Assembly (NCBI RefSeq): GCF_001043005.1
Contig: NZ_JYKZ01000011.1
Location: 1-64,000, forward strand
Origin: Pseudomonas psychrophila
GTDB lineage: Bacteria; Pseudomonadota; Gammaproteobacteria; Pseudomonadales; Pseudomonadaceae
Direction: 5' to 3'
Length of the DNA stretch: 64,000 nucleotides
Positions 50,401 to 60,398 of the stretch are shown here, in pieces (the first letter of the stretch is position 1; every line of letters starts with the position of its first letter). The notes below the pieces were generated by a model that ran no database searches, was not told the DNA's origin, and saw only the letters and a list, made by a program, of their open reading frames with translations. The position numbers and the translations under genes are program-made.

Positions 50401-51886
50401 ACAAGTCAATCCCAAAGCGCTGGTCTCGGTGAAGCTGGTAGCTGAAGCGGGCGTAGGCACCATCGCCGCAGGCGTGGCCAAGGCCTATGCCGACCTGATC
50501 ACCATCTCCGGCTATGACGGCGGCACCGGTGCATCACCGCTGACGTCCATCAAGTACGCGGGCGCTCCATGGGAGCTGGGCCTGGCTGAAACCCACCAGA
50601 CCCTGCGCGGTAACGACCTGCGCGGCAAAGTGCGGGTACAAACCGACGGTGGCCTGAAAACCGGCCTCGACGTGATCAAGGCTGCGATTCTGGGCGCTGA
50701 AAGCTTTGGCTTCGGTACTGCACCGATGATCGCTCTGGGCTGCAAATACCTGCGTATTTGCCACCTCAACAACTGCGCAACCGGTGTCGCGACCCAAAAC
50801 GAATCGCTGCGTAAAAACCACTACATCGGCACTGTCGACATGGTCGTCAACTTCTTCACCTACGTGGCTGAAGAAACCCGCGAGTGGCTGGCGAAACTGG
50901 GCGTGCGCACCCTCGAAGAGCTGATCGGCCGTACCGACCTGCTGGACATCCTGCAGGGCGAGACCGCCAAACAGCACAACCTGGACCTTACGCCCCTGTT
51001 GGGCAGTGATCACATCCCGGCGGACAAACCACAGTTCTGCCAGGTAGAGCGCAACCCGCCGTTCGACAAAGGCCTGCTGGCTGAGAAGATGGTCGACTTG
51101 GCCACGTCTGCCATCAACGACATGAGCGGTGCCGAGTTCGACCTCGACATCTGCAACTGCGACCGTTCGATTGGTGCGCGTATCTCGGGTGAAATTGCCC
51201 GTGCCCACGGCAACCAGGGCATGGCCAAAGCACCAATCACCTTCCGCTTCAAAGGCACTGCAGGTCAGAGCTTTGGCGTGTGGAACGCCGGTGGTTTGAA
51301 CATGTACCTGAAAGGCGATGCCAACGACTACGTGGGCAAAGGCATGACCGGCGGTAAGCTGGTGATAGTCCCGCCTGTAGGCAGCATCTACAAAACTCAG
51401 GACAGCGCCATTGTCGGCAACACCTGCCTGTACGGGGCAACCGGCGGCAAGTTGTTCGCGGCCGGTACGGCGGGCGAGCGTTTCGCCGTGCGTAACTCCG
51501 GTGCTCACACCGTGGTTGAAGGTACAGGCGATCACTGCTGCGAATACATGACGGGCGGTTTCGTCTGCGTACTGGGCAAAACCGGTTACAACTTCGGCTC
51601 GGGCATGACAGGCGGTTTCGCCTACGTGCTGGATCAGGACAACACCTTCGTCGACCGGGTTAACCACGAATTGGTGGAAATCCAGCGGATCAGCGGCGAA
51701 GCGATGGAGGCATATCGCAACCATCTGCAACACGTGCTGGACGAATACGTCGAGGAAACCAATAGCGAGTGGGGTCGCAACCTCTCGGAAAACCTTGATG
51801 ATTACCTGCGTCGTTTCTGGATGGTCAAGCCCAAGGCTGCCAGCTTGAAGTCGTTGCTTTCCAGCATCCGTGCCAACCCGCAGTGA
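47438..51886 (+). CDS. gltB: Glutamate synthase, large subunit
   Basis: GltB makes two glutamates from glutamine and 2-oxoglutarate with electrons from NADPH through GltD. I start it at ATG 47438 ([18 protein letters not shown]), where Cys15 becomes the N-terminal nucleophile of the glutaminase domain after processing; a GTG at 47381 is possible but adds unconserved residues. The 1482-residue order is class II glutaminase (about 15-410), central domain, FMN synthase domain with [14 protein letters not shown], the 3Fe-4S cysteines in [15 protein letters not shown], and the C-terminal beta-helix with repeated GGxxG motifs. It is full length. Confidence 0.96.
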   Translation: MKAGLYHPDEFKDNCGFGLIAHMQGEPSHTLLQTAIEALTCMTHRGGINADGKTGDGCGLLIQKPDLFLRATAKEQFGADLPKQYAVGMVFFNQDPIKAEAARNNMNREILAAGLQLVGWRKVPIDTSVLGRLALERLPQIEQVFIAGDNLSDQDMAIKLFSARRRSSVSNAADTDHYICSFSHKTIIYKGLMMPADLTAFYPDLSDERLQTAICVFHQRFSTNTLPKWPLAQPFRFLAHNGEINTITGNRNWAQARRTKFANDLIGDLDELGPLVNRVGSDSSSMDNMLELMVTGGIDLFRGVRMLIPPAWQNVETMDPDLRAFYEYNSMHMEPWDGPAGVVMTDGRYAVCLLDRNGLRPARWVTTTNGYITIASEIGVWDYKPEDVIAKGRVGPGQILAVDTETGQVLDTDSIDNRLKSRHPYKQWLRKNALRIQATIDDHDHGSAFYDVDQLKQYMKMYQVTFEERDQVLRPLGEQGYEAVGSMGDDTPMAVLSQRVRTPYDYFRQQFAQVTNPPIDPLREAIVMSLEICLGAERNIFQESPEHASRVILSSPVISPAKWRSLMNLDLPGFERQIIDLNYDESVGLEAAVRNIADQAEEAARAGRTQIVLSDRHIAPGKLPVHASLAVGAVHHRLTEKGLRCDSNILVETATARDPHHFAVLIGFGASAVYPFLAYEVLGDLIRTGEVLGDLYEVFKNYRKGITKGLLKILSKMGISTIASYRGAQLFEAIGLSEEICDLSFRGVPSRIKGARFIDLETEQKLLAAEAWSARKPIQQGGLLKYVHGGEYHAYNPDVVATLQAAVQQGDYSKFKEYTALVDKRPVSMIRDLFQVKTLDTPLSIDEIEPLDSILKRFDSAGISLGALSPEAHEALAEAMNRLGARSNSGEGGEDPARYGTIKSSKIKQVATGRFGVTPEYLVNAEVLQIKVAQGAKPGEGGQLPGGKVNGLIAKLRYAVPGVTLISPPPHHDIYSIEDLSQLIFDLKQVNPKALVSVKLVAEAGVGTIAAGVAKAYADLITISGYDGGTGASPLTSIKYAGAPWELGLAETHQTLRGNDLRGKVRVQTDGGLKTGLDVIKAAILGAESFGFGTAPMIALGCKYLRICHLNNCATGVATQNESLRKNHYIGTVDMVVNFFTYVAEETREWLAKLGVRTLEELIGRTDLLDILQGETAKQHNLDLTPLLGSDHIPADKPQFCQVERNPPFDKGLLAEKMVDLATSAINDMSGAEFDLDICNCDRSIGARISGEIARAHGNQGMAKAPITFRFKGTAGQSFGVWNAGGLNMYLKGDANDYVGKGMTGGKLVIVPPVGSIYKTQDSAIVGNTCLYGATGGKLFAAGTAGERFAVRNSGAHTVVEGTGDHCCEYMTGGFVCVLGKTGYNFGSGMTGGFAYVLDQDNTFVDRVNHELVEIQRISGEAMEAYRNHLQHVLDEYVEETNSEWGRNLSENLDDYLRRFWMVKPKAASLKSLLSSIRANPQ

Positions 51887-53338
<1,452 letters not shown>

Positions 53339-53350
53339 CCCAATCCCCCT

Positions 53351-53434
53351 GTGGGAGCGGGCTTGCCCGCGATGGGATCAACCCGGTCTGCTGATCAATC
53401 GAGTTGTCTGCATCGCGAGCAAGCCCGCTCCCAC
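53351..53434. repeat. REPIN (GTGGGAGCGGGCTTGC class)
   Basis: An inverted pair just after gltD. The left unit has GCCCGCGA for GCTCGCGA, and the right unit is consensus. Confidence 0.9.
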
Positions 53435-53493
53435 AGTTGTTTCACCGTGTTGCCAAATACGGTGTTACACCGCGTCAAATCGCCCCGATAGAT

Positions 53494-53521
53494 AAAAGGC
53501 ACGGCACTTGCCGTGCCTTTT
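53494..53521 (+). terminator. Terminator between gltD and hemE
   Basis: AAAAGGCACGGCA and TGCCGTGCCTTTT form a 13-bp perfect inverted repeat with a 2-base centre and flanking A- and T-runs. It ends the gltBD transcript ahead of hemE. Confidence 0.85.
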
Positions 53522-53568
53522 GCGTCCGTCTCTGAGAAAATGCCCCCACTTTTTTTCCGGATGCTGAC

Positions 53569-54636
53569 ATGACTGTTCTCAAGAATGACCGTTTCCTTCG
53601 CGCTTTGCTCAAGCAACCCGTAGACGTAACGCCTGTCTGGATGATGCGTCAGGCCGGTCGCTACCTGCCGGAGTACCGTGCCAGCCGCGCCAAGGCCGGC
53701 GATTTCATGAGCCTGTGCAAGAACGCCGAATTCGCATGTGAAGTCACCATGCAGCCTCTGGACCGCTTCCCGCAGCTGGATGCGGCCATCTTGTTCTCCG
53801 ACATCCTGACCATCCCCGATGCCATGGGCCAAGGCCTGTACTTCGAAACCGGCGAAGGTCCGCGCTTCAAAAAAGTTGTCAGCACCCTGGCCGACATCGA
53901 AGCACTGCCGATTCCCGACCCGCAAAAAGATCTCGGCTACGTGATGAACGCCGTCAGCACCATTCGCAAAGAGCTGAATGGTCGCGTGCCCCTGATCGGC
54001 TTCTCTGGCAGCCCGTGGACCCTGGCCACCTACATGGTTGAAGGTGGCTCCTCCAAGGACTTCCGCAAAACCAAGGCCATGCTCTATGACACCCCGCAGG
54101 CCATGCACTTGCTGCTCGACAAGCTGGCGCAGTCGGTGACCTCCTACCTCAATGGCCAGATCATGGCCGGTGCCCAAGCGGTCCAGATCTTCGACACCTG
54201 GGGCGGCAACCTGTCGTCTGCGGCATACCAGGAGTTCTCTTTGGCCTATATGCGCAAAATCGTCAGCGGCCTGATCCGCGAGCACGAAGGCCGCAAAGTG
54301 CCGGTCATCCTGTTCACCAAGAACGGCGGTCTGTGGCTTGAAAGCATTGCCGATGCAGGCGCTGACGCCCTGGGTCTGGACTGGACGTGCGACTTGGGCG
54401 AAGCCCGTAAGCGTGTGGGCAACAAGGTTGCGCTGCAAGGCAACATGGACCCGACCGTGCTGTACGCCAACCCGGAGGCGATCCGCACCGAGGTCAAGCG
54501 CATCCTGGCCAGCTACGGCACCGGTTCGGGCCATGTATTCAACCTGGGTCACGGCATCACCCCGGAAGTGAAGCCGGAACACGCAGGTGCTTTTATCAGC
54601 GCGGTGCACGAGTTCTCGGGCCAGTATCACCAGTAA
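53569..54636 (+). CDS. hemE: Uroporphyrinogen decarboxylase
   Basis: HemE decarboxylates uroporphyrinogen III to coproporphyrinogen III in heme synthesis. The 355-residue enzyme begins with the signature [16 protein letters not shown], which binds the acetate side chains. It also has the second signature [19 protein letters not shown] and [11 protein letters not shown] near the end. Length and motifs are normal. Confidence 0.97.
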   Translation: MTVLKNDRFLRALLKQPVDVTPVWMMRQAGRYLPEYRASRAKAGDFMSLCKNAEFACEVTMQPLDRFPQLDAAILFSDILTIPDAMGQGLYFETGEGPRFKKVVSTLADIEALPIPDPQKDLGYVMNAVSTIRKELNGRVPLIGFSGSPWTLATYMVEGGSSKDFRKTKAMLYDTPQAMHLLLDKLAQSVTSYLNGQIMAGAQAVQIFDTWGGNLSSAAYQEFSLAYMRKIVSGLIREHEGRKVPVILFTKNGGLWLESIADAGADALGLDWTCDLGEARKRVGNKVALQGNMDPTVLYANPEAIRTEVKRILASYGTGSGHVFNLGHGITPEVKPEHAGAFISAVHEFSGQYHQ

Positions 54637-54647
54637 GTAACGCGCAC

Positions 54648-54686
54648 AAAAAAGCCCGGGTCTCGATTGAGTCCCGGGCTTTTTTT
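54648..54686. terminator. Bidirectional terminator after hemE
   Basis: GCCCGGG and CCCGGGC enclose a smaller CTC-GATT-GAG stem. The whole is flanked by AAAAAA on the left and TTTTTTT on the right, so it can end both hemE and the convergent MFS gene. Confidence 0.88.
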
Positions 54687-54703
54687 ATGCTGTGTTTCGG
54701 GGG

Positions 54704-55984
54704 TTATGCGCTTTTCGCATTCCCCGGCAGCACCGGCAACCTGGCCAGATGCAGCGATACCAGCAAAGCAATCAGCAGCATGCCGACGATAAACGAACCG
54801 ATACCGTTCCAGCCTGCCAGATGCCAGAACACGCCACCCAGAGTACCTGCGACGCTCGACCCGGCGTAGTAGCTGAACAGGTATAGCGACGACGCCTGCC
54901 CCTTGGCCTTGATGGCCCGGCGGCCGATCCAACTGCTGGCCACCGAGTGCGCGCCGAAGAAGCCGAACGTGAACATCAGCATGCCGATAATCACAAACGT
55001 TATGGGCTCGAGCATGGTCAGCGCGATCCCGGCCAGCATCAGCACAATCACGGCCCACAGCACACGGCGACGGCCCAGCTTGTCGGCCAGCGCGCCAATC
55101 TGCGCGGAGCTGTAGATGCCCGAGAGATAGACAATGGACAACAAACCTACCAGCGCCTGATTCATGTTGTAAGGGTCAGCCAGCAGGCGATAGCCGATGT
55201 AGTTGAACAGCGTCACAAAGCTGCCCATCAGCAGGAAGGCTTCGAGGAACAGCCACGGCAGCCCGGCATCGCGAAAGTGCAGGGTGAAGCCTTCCAGCAG
55301 GCTGCGGGGGTTCATGGCACGGGGGCGGAAGTTGCGCGATTCGGGCAGGATTTTCACAAACACCATCGCGGCGGCCAGCGCCAGGCCTCCGATCACCAGC
55401 ATTGCCGTGTGCCAGCTTACAAAGTCGATCAATACGCCGCTGATCAAACGCCCGCTCATACCGCCAATGGCGTTACCACCGATGTACAAACCCATGGCCA
55501 AGCCGATGTGCTGGGGATGAATTTCTTCACTCAAGTACGTCATCGCTACTGCGGCCAGACCGCTCAGCGACAAGCCCACCAGGGCGCGAGTAATCAGGAC
55601 GCCTTCCCAGGTCGGCATCATCGCGCTGAGCAAGGTAAAGGCCGCCGCGGAAAACAGCGCAAACACCATGACGGGCTTGCGCCCAAAAGCATCGGAAATC
55701 GGTCCGGTGATCAGCAGACCAATGGCCAGCATCGCCGTGGCGACCGACAGGATCAGACTGCTTTGTGCCGCGTTGATCCCGTATTCATGGGACAGCACCG
55801 GCATCATCGGTTGCACACAATACAGCAGCGCAAAGGTCGCAAAGCCCCCCGAGAACAGCGCCAGCACCGTGCGCATAAACATCGGCGTGCCTTTCTCGAT
55901 AAACACATCATTGAGTTGAGAGACAACATCATCCAGCGCGGATGGCGGGATTTCGTGGGCGAGCGGTGCAACAGCAGTTTTCAC
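54704..55984 (-). CDS. MFS transporter, YnfM-like
   Basis: This 426-residue major facilitator has about twelve hydrophobic segments. The loop motif GPISDAFGRKPVMVF between segments 2 and 3 and ADKLGRRRVLW between 8 and 9 are diagnostic. A hydrophilic N-terminus of about 36 residues precedes segment 1. Related proteins (E. coli YnfM type) are putative arabinose- or drug-type exporters; the substrate is unknown. The start is GTG with GAGG at 5 bases. It is divergent from a LysR regulator, which probably controls it. Confidence 0.88.
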   Translation of the reverse strand: MKTAVAPLAHEIPPSALDDVVSQLNDVFIEKGTPMFMRTVLALFSGGFATFALLYCVQPMMPVLSHEYGINAAQSSLILSVATAMLAIGLLITGPISDAFGRKPVMVFALFSAAAFTLLSAMMPTWEGVLITRALVGLSLSGLAAVAMTYLSEEIHPQHIGLAMGLYIGGNAIGGMSGRLISGVLIDFVSWHTAMLVIGGLALAAAMVFVKILPESRNFRPRAMNPRSLLEGFTLHFRDAGLPWLFLEAFLLMGSFVTLFNYIGYRLLADPYNMNQALVGLLSIVYLSGIYSSAQIGALADKLGRRRVLWAVIVLMLAGIALTMLEPITFVIIGMLMFTFGFFGAHSVASSWIGRRAIKAKGQASSLYLFSYYAGSSVAGTLGGVFWHLAGWNGIGSFIVGMLLIALLVSLHLARLPVLPGNAKSA

Positions 55985-56103
55985 GGGGACCTCAAGTTGC
56001 GGTAAAGCCGAGCGGCAATGACAAAAGAATATAGGCCGCTAACGATTCTTTCCAATATATTGTTCGACCTGTTTGATAGGTTTTACGACTCAATGGAGCT
56101 TGT

Positions 56104-57003
56104 ATGGAATTGCGCCATTTGCGCTACTTCATCGCCGTCGCCGAAGAGCTGCACTTCGGCCGTGCAGCGCAGTTGCTGGGTATCTCGCAACCGCCCCTAA
56201 GCCAGCAAATTCAGGCACTGGAGCAGGAACTGGGCGCGCGTTTGTTTGATCGCACCAACCGTCGGGTTGAGCTCAGTGAAGCCGGGCGATTGTTTCTGGA
56301 AGAGGCGCGACTGGTGCTGGCCCAGGTCGACAAGGCAGCCGATGTGGCCCGGCGTGCGCAGTTGGGTGAACTGGGCGAATTGAAGATCGGCTTTACCTCC
56401 TCGGCACCGTTCAATTCCAGCATCCCCCAGGCCATTTTTGCGTTCCGCCAAGCGTTCCCGGCGGTGCACCTGAACCTCAAGGAAATGAGCAGTCGCGAGG
56501 TGGCCGAGGGGTTGGTGGATGAGACCATTGAAGTCGGCATCATGCGTCCGCTGGCGTTGCCTGAGTCGTTAAGCGCCGTGGAGTTGTTTCGTGAGCCGCT
56601 GGTGGCGGTCATCCGCGCCGATCACCCCTTGGCTGAAGGCAGTGAGCATGGCTTGCAGTTGGCGGCGTTGGCGGATGAGCCTTTTGTGTTCTTCCCGCGC
56701 AGTTATGGCAGCGGTTTATATGCGCAGTTATTGAGCCTGGCGCGCCAGGCGGGTTTCAGCCCGCACTTTTCACAGGAAGCGGGTGAAGCCATGACCATCA
56801 TCGGGCTGGTATCGGCGGGGCTGGGGGTGTCGGTGTTGCCGGCGTCGTTCCAGCACATGCGCATCAAGGGCGTGGTCTATCGGCCGCTGCTTGATCCGGA
56901 TGCCAATACGGCGGTGTGGCTGGTGCAGCGCAAGGGTAATAACTCACCGATGGCAAATGCGTTCGCGGATTTACTGACCCGTAAAACGGTGGCCAGGGTT
57001 TAG
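56104..57003 (+). CDS. LysR-family transcriptional regulator
   Basis: This 299-residue regulator has the N-terminal winged helix (MELRHLRYFIAVAEELHFGRAA, then QPPLSQQIQALEQELG). The effector-binding domain (about 90-295) has the usual FTSSAPFNSSIP and GLGVSVLPAS strands. The 119-base AT-rich gap to the divergent MFS gene contains TTCTTTCCAATATATTG and is the expected operator region. The effector is unknown. Confidence 0.93.
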   Translation: MELRHLRYFIAVAEELHFGRAAQLLGISQPPLSQQIQALEQELGARLFDRTNRRVELSEAGRLFLEEARLVLAQVDKAADVARRAQLGELGELKIGFTSSAPFNSSIPQAIFAFRQAFPAVHLNLKEMSSREVAEGLVDETIEVGIMRPLALPESLSAVELFREPLVAVIRADHPLAEGSEHGLQLAALADEPFVFFPRSYGSGLYAQLLSLARQAGFSPHFSQEAGEAMTIIGLVSAGLGVSVLPASFQHMRIKGVVYRPLLDPDANTAVWLVQRKGNNSPMANAFADLLTRKTVARV

Positions 57004-57057
57004 GGCTTGCCCTCGATTCAGGCACTGCGGCTTTTCAGGCAAACCGTATCGATCCAA

Positions 57058-57120
57058 TCGCGAGCAAGCCCGCTCCCACAGAGAACTGTGTTCAGGCCCG
57101 GGCTTGTCCGCGAGCAAATC
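57058..57120. repeat. Solo and degenerate REP units
   Basis: A complete right unit (ATCGCGAGCAAGCCCGCTCCCAC) at 57058-57079 is followed by a decayed one (CCCGGGCTTGTCCGCGAGC, about 57097-57115). They are not arranged as a normal inverted pair. They lie at the convergent end of the LysR and DUF6124 genes. Confidence 0.7.
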
Positions 57121-57136
57121 CACATTCAGGTCGTGC

Positions 57137-57319
57137 CTAGCGGGCCATCAACTTATCCACAGACGCTTTGACCTGATGAATCAGATGCACCACTGCCAGC
57201 GCCACATCGCGGTTGAGGCCTTGCAGGTTATCTGCCGACGCATAGGCCGTGGCAATGGCGCAACGCAGCAGCTCTTCGGTGTGTTCGAGGGTTTGTTCGT
57301 GATCGTGTGTGTGAGTCAT
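57137..57319 (-). CDS. DUF6124 (formerly DUF3077) small protein
   Basis: This 60-residue protein begins MTHTHDHEQTLEHTEELLRCAIATAYAS and contains the family core LRCAxATAYxSADNLxGxNRDVALAV. These short helical proteins are common and often multicopy in Pseudomonas; no function is established. This copy is short, with a His-rich N-terminus. The site AGAGGAAA precedes the ATG. Its upstream region carries a long structured element described separately. Confidence 0.82.
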   Translation of the reverse strand: MTHTHDHEQTLEHTEELLRCAIATAYASADNLQGLNRDVALAVVHLIHQVKASVDKLMAR

Positions 57320-57377
57320 GGTTTATTTCCTCTCATTAAATAAGAGCTTTCACCATTTGCTTGCACACAAAGAGGGT

Positions 57378-57458
57378 GGCAGCTGTACGCGGGTGTGCAA
57401 GACCGGTCGAGAGGCACTTATTTCCGGCAGGCCCGAAGACCTCCCACGTACAGCCGCC
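57378..57458 (-). ncRNA. Candidate structured leader RNA upstream of the DUF6124 gene
   Basis: Read on the minus strand, GGCGGCUGUACGUGGG (57458-57443) pairs with CCCGCGUACAGCUGCC (57393-57378) over 16 contiguous pairs. Two of these are G-U wobbles, and such substitutions that keep pairing suggest selection on structure. The enclosed 49 bases hold a small GGUC-UUCG-GGCC hairpin and a CCGG/CCGG pairing. It ends about 58 bases before the ATG, consistent with a 5' leader, although an independent small RNA is possible. I recall similar sequence upstream of other Pseudomonas genes of this family but cannot confirm it. Confidence 0.6.
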
Positions 57459-57480
57459 ATAAAATTAGGTTATTTGGCGG
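57454..57480 (-). promoter_or_regulatory. Competing hairpin overlapping the leader stem
   Basis: CCGCCA (57480-57475 on the minus strand) can pair with UGGCGG (57459-57454), which is also the first part of the 16-bp stem. The two structures exclude one another, as in switch-like leaders. The loop is AU-rich and may instead be promoter sequence. Confidence 0.35.
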
Positions 57481-57506
57481 TGATAATCCAAGTTCCTTAC
57501 TCGATT

Positions 57507-57541
57507 CGGACTTGCACGTCCGGTCACCCATGAGGAGTGAC
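57507..57541. other. Two adjacent 5-bp hairpins
   Basis: CGGAC-TTGCAC-GTCCG (57507-57522) is followed at once by GTCAC-CCATGAGGA-GTGAC (57523-57541). They lie between the leader element and the toxin remnant. Their role is unknown; they may be a scar of insertion or deletion. The remaining sequence of the 57320-57722 gap shows only the toxin remnant. Confidence 0.5.
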
Positions 57542-57545
57542 GAAC

Positions 57546-57722
57546 CGCAGGCTAGCCATCGAAAGAGACAGGCGCAAGGCCCAGGAATTGTCTAGGAATA
57601 GTCCTGCGAAGGAAAGGGATCGCTCTCGCGCAAGGTCATCAATGGATCATTTATCGTGCGCTGGCGATAAAAGCAGTCAAACACGCGCGGTTGATTGCCA
57701 AAACCTGGAAGGAGAAAGACTT
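57546..57722 (+). pseudogene. Remnant of RelE/HigB-type toxin gene
   Basis: Two blocks typical of the addiction-module killer protein family survive in one frame. LAIERDRRKAQELSRNSPAKE corresponds to the family's middle (IAIRIDRAKAGNLGDVKPVGE type), and CAGDKSSQTR to the C-terminal CGGDKSSQ motif. The N-terminal third is missing, and about 40 residues between the blocks are deleted. No stop separates it from the antitoxin frame. It cannot encode a working toxin. Confidence 0.65.
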
Positions 57723-57929
57723 GTGACTGAGCATTTCACTCGTTGGGACAGTACCGAATTCCTTAAAACGGAAGAAGATATTGGGCACTATCTTGAAGCC
57801 TGCAGGGATGAAGCGGGTGATGATCCTGCCTTCATTGCCAAAGCCCTGGGCAGGGTTGCCAAGGCACGTGAGACTCTGAAGACCCTGGATAACCAGCCAT
57901 CCCAGAGCTGGACAGACACCGTGCGATAA
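57723..57929 (+). pseudogene. Truncated HigA-type antitoxin gene
   Basis: A GTG start at 57723 behind AAGGAG opens a 68-residue frame. Its first 47 or so residues (TEHFTRWDSTEFLKTEEDIGHYLEACRDE, split here, then DDPAFIAKALG) match the N-terminus of addiction-module antidote proteins of the HigA/COG3636 type. The normal product continues with a helix-turn-helix (about 95-100 residues in all). Here that domain is replaced by an unrelated tail, SQSWTDTVR. It may still be translated but should not bind DNA. Confidence 0.75.
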
Positions 57930-57948
57930 CAGCAGTCTGTTTGTAAAC

Positions 57949-57970
57949 AAGGCGCCGAAAGGCGCCTTTG
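57949..57970. terminator. Terminator between convergent genes
   Basis: AAGGCGCC-GAAA-GGCGCCTTTG is a perfect 8-bp stem on a GAAA tetraloop. It follows the antitoxin remnant and faces the end of the minus-strand biosynthetic cluster. Confidence 0.8.
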
Positions 57971-57983
57971 TCATGTCTGAGGC

Positions 57984-58424
57984 TTACAACGGTTTTACCA
58001 GCGCCGCTTCAGACAGCTGTTTGGCCGTGCGTTCATTCTGGTTGTCCTTGAGGTCGCGCACGATATCGCGGTCCAGCAGGCGCACCCAGCGGATGTAGTT
58101 CTTGTGGATCTTGCCGTCCTTGTAGTCCAGGCCGCTGCTGTCGCGGTACTGGATACGGTAATGGTTGGCGCTGTACGGAATGTCGATTTCAGCGTGGTAT
58201 TGCTCGCGCACGGTGATCTGCGCCTGCACCAGTTGCGGGGTGATTTTTTGCACCGTCCAGCCACGCCCGACCAGGGCTTTGACGATGGCTTGCTGCATCT
58301 GCGCGCGATCGCTGTGGATCGAGGCATGCAACGTGCGGTCCGGGTTCTGAATGGGTTTGTTGGTGCAGGACACGGTGCCCAGCAGGGCAAGGGCTATCAG
58401 GGTAATACGCAGCAAGTAAGGCAT
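57984..58424 (-). CDS. Putative lipoprotein after the polyene-type cluster
   Basis: This 146-residue protein has a signal peptide (MPYLLRITLIALALLG) ending in a lipobox-like TVSC (Cys20). The rest is a mixed alpha/beta domain with VKALVGRGWTVQKITPQLVQA and YRIQYRDSSGLDYKDGKIHKNY. I do not know the family by name. It starts 19 bases after the ketosynthase stop with GGAG upstream, so it is the last gene of the same minus-strand operon and is probably part of the envelope-product pathway. Confidence 0.78.
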   Translation of the reverse strand: MPYLLRITLIALALLGTVSCTNKPIQNPDRTLHASIHSDRAQMQQAIVKALVGRGWTVQKITPQLVQAQITVREQYHAEIDIPYSANHYRIQYRDSSGLDYKDGKIHKNYIRWVRLLDRDIVRDLKDNQNERTAKQLSEAALVKPL

Positions 58425-58443
58425 TCCATTGGCTCCAGAGGTG

Positions 58444-59670
58444 TTAAACCCAGCGACGGAAGATCAACGAGGTGTTGACCCCGCCAAAGGCAAAGTTGTT
58501 GTTCATCACGTAATCGTTGTGCATGACGCGCAATCCGTCGCGCAGGTAGTCCAGTTCGCCGCAACGGGGGTCGATTTCATCCAGGTTGAGCGTGGGCAGG
58601 TAGCGGTCGCTGTTCATCATTTCGATGCTGAACCACGATTCCAGCGCGCCACAGGCGCCCAGGGTGTGGCCCAGATAGCTTTTCTGGGAGCTGATGGGCA
58701 TGTGTGTGCCGAACAGCTCGCGGGTGGCCAGGGTCTCGGCAATATCGCCCTGTTCAGTGGCGGTGCCGTGGCCGTTTACATAGCCGATGGCATCCGCACC
58801 AATCCCCGCGTCTTCCAGTGCCAGCTCCATCGCCCGGCGCATGGTGCTGACTTCCGGGCGGGTGGTGTGCTGACCGTCGGCGTTGCTGCCAAATCCGACG
58901 ATTTCAGCATGGATATGCGCGCCACGGGCCAGTGCGTGTTCCAGTTCTTCAAGCACCAGCATGCCGCCGCCTTCGCCGATGACCAGGCCGTCACGGCCCT
59001 TGTCATAGGGGCGCGGGCTGGTGTGCGGTGCGTCGTTTTTCAGGCTGGTGGCGTAGAGAGCGTCAAACACCATGGCTTCGGTGGGGCACAGTTCTTCTGC
59101 ACCGCCCGCGAGCATCAGGGGCAGGCGGCCGAACTTGATGGCCTCGTAGGCGTAACCAATCCCCTGACTGCCGCTGGTGCACGCGCTGGACGTGGGGATC
59201 AGGCGCCCGGTCAGGCCAAAGAAAATGCTGATATTGGCCGCCGTGGTGTGCGGCATCATGCGTACGTAGCTGTTGGCATTGAGGCCGTCCGCCACGGAGT
59301 TGAGCAGCATATTGCCGAATGCCTTGATCTCATCAGTGCTGCCGGTGGACGAGCCGCAGGCCACGCCCATGCGCCCGTCACGAATGATCGGGTTGCCCAG
59401 CAAGCCGGCATCCTGCAACGCCATCTCCGCTGCGCCAACGGCCAGGCGCGAGACGCGGCCCATGCTGCGCAATTGTTTGCGGGTCCAGTGCGCGGGCACC
59501 GCAAAGTCATCAATCGGCCCGGCCAGTCGTGTGTTGAGTTCAGTGAAACGGTCCCACTCGTCCATACGTCGAATGCCACTGCGCCCGGCCACACAGTTGG
59601 CTTCGATGCTGGCCCAGTCACTGCCCAGGGAGGTGATGCCGGCCATGCCGGTGACGACGACGCGCTTCAT
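58444..59670 (-). CDS. Beta-ketoacyl-ACP synthase, FabF-like (ApeR-like)
   Basis: This 408-residue condensing enzyme has a thiolase fold. The catalytic Cys lies in SSACTSGSQG (about residue 164), followed by the His residues in GHGTATEQGD and YLGHTLGACG. I use ATG 59670, which overlaps the FabG-like stop as TGATG and has GGAGG at 8 bases; the GTG at 59676 is less well spaced. In the order synthase-dehydratase-reductase-synthase it takes the position of ApeR in aryl-polyene clusters. A pathway of polyene chain elongation is inferred from context. Confidence 0.88.
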   Translation of the reverse strand: MKRVVVTGMAGITSLGSDWASIEANCVAGRSGIRRMDEWDRFTELNTRLAGPIDDFAVPAHWTRKQLRSMGRVSRLAVGAAEMALQDAGLLGNPIIRDGRMGVACGSSTGSTDEIKAFGNMLLNSVADGLNANSYVRMMPHTTAANISIFFGLTGRLIPTSSACTSGSQGIGYAYEAIKFGRLPLMLAGGAEELCPTEAMVFDALYATSLKNDAPHTSPRPYDKGRDGLVIGEGGGMLVLEELEHALARGAHIHAEIVGFGSNADGQHTTRPEVSTMRRAMELALEDAGIGADAIGYVNGHGTATEQGDIAETLATRELFGTHMPISSQKSYLGHTLGACGALESWFSIEMMNSDRYLPTLNLDEIDPRCGELDYLRDGLRVMHNDYVMNNNFAFGGVNTSLIFRRWV

Positions 59671-60398
59671 CAGCACAGGCCTCCATTGACGGCCAGCACC
59701 TGACGGGTGATGTAACCCGCTTCGGCCGACATCAAAAAGTTAACCGCCCCGGCGACTTCTTCCGGGGTGCCCATGCGTTGGGCGGGGATCATTTTCATCA
59801 GGTCTTCTACCGGTACGTTTTCGTCGAGCATGGCGGTGTCGATCAACCCCGGCGCAACGCAGTTGACGGTGATTTTACGTTTGCCCAGTTCGATGGCCAG
59901 GGCCTTGGCGGCGCCGATCAAGCCCGCCTTGGAGGCGCTGTAGTTGACCTGGCCGCGATTGCCGATCAAGCCCGATACCGAAGTGATGCAGACGATGCGC
60001 CCGGCAGCACGGCGACGGATCATGGGCATCATCACCGGGTGCAGCACGTTGTAGAAACCGTCGAGGTTGGTGCGCATCACGACGTCCCAATCGTCTTCGC
60101 TCAGGGCCGGGAACGCACCGTCGCGGGTCAGCCCGGCGTTGAGCACGACGCCGTAATAGGCACCGTGGGTTTCAACATCGGCTTCGAGTATGGCTTTGCA
60201 TTGGGCGCGATCCGACACGTCGAATTGCAGCACTCGTGCGCTGCGGCCCAATGCCTGGACTTGTGCCATGACGGCGTCGGCTTCGTTGCGGCCACTGCGG
60301 CAGTGCAGCACCAGGTCAAAACCGGCTTGCGCCAGACGCAGGGCAATGGCGCGGCCGATGCCACGGCTGGAGCCTGTGACCAAAATGGACTCAGTCAT
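59670..60398 (-). CDS. 3-Oxoacyl-ACP reductase, FabG-like (ApeQ-like)
   Basis: This 242-residue short-chain dehydrogenase has the NADPH loop TGSSRGIGRAIA, the NAG motif in VLNAGLTRDG, and the catalytic Ser-Tyr-Lys as ITSVSGLIGNRGQVNYSASKAG. The C-terminal YITRQVLAVNGGL is FabG-like. The ATG at 60398 has AGGAG upstream and overlaps the dehydratase gene by 8 bases. It should reduce the beta-keto group after each elongation round. Confidence 0.92.
   Translation of the reverse strand: MTESILVTGSSRGIGRAIALRLAQAGFDLVLHCRSGRNEADAVMAQVQALGRSARVLQFDVSDRAQCKAILEADVETHGAYYGVVLNAGLTRDGAFPALSEDDWDVVMRTNLDGFYNVLHPVMMPMIRRRAAGRIVCITSVSGLIGNRGQVNYSASKAGLIGAAKALAIELGKRKITVNCVAPGLIDTAMLDENVPVEDLMKMIPAQRMGTPEEVAGAVNFLMSAEAGYITRQVLAVNGGLC

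Noticed and set aside
53395-54630. A 411-codon open frame antisense to hemE
   Set aside because: It runs through the REPIN and terminator at one end and mirrors hemE; hemE has its full signature.
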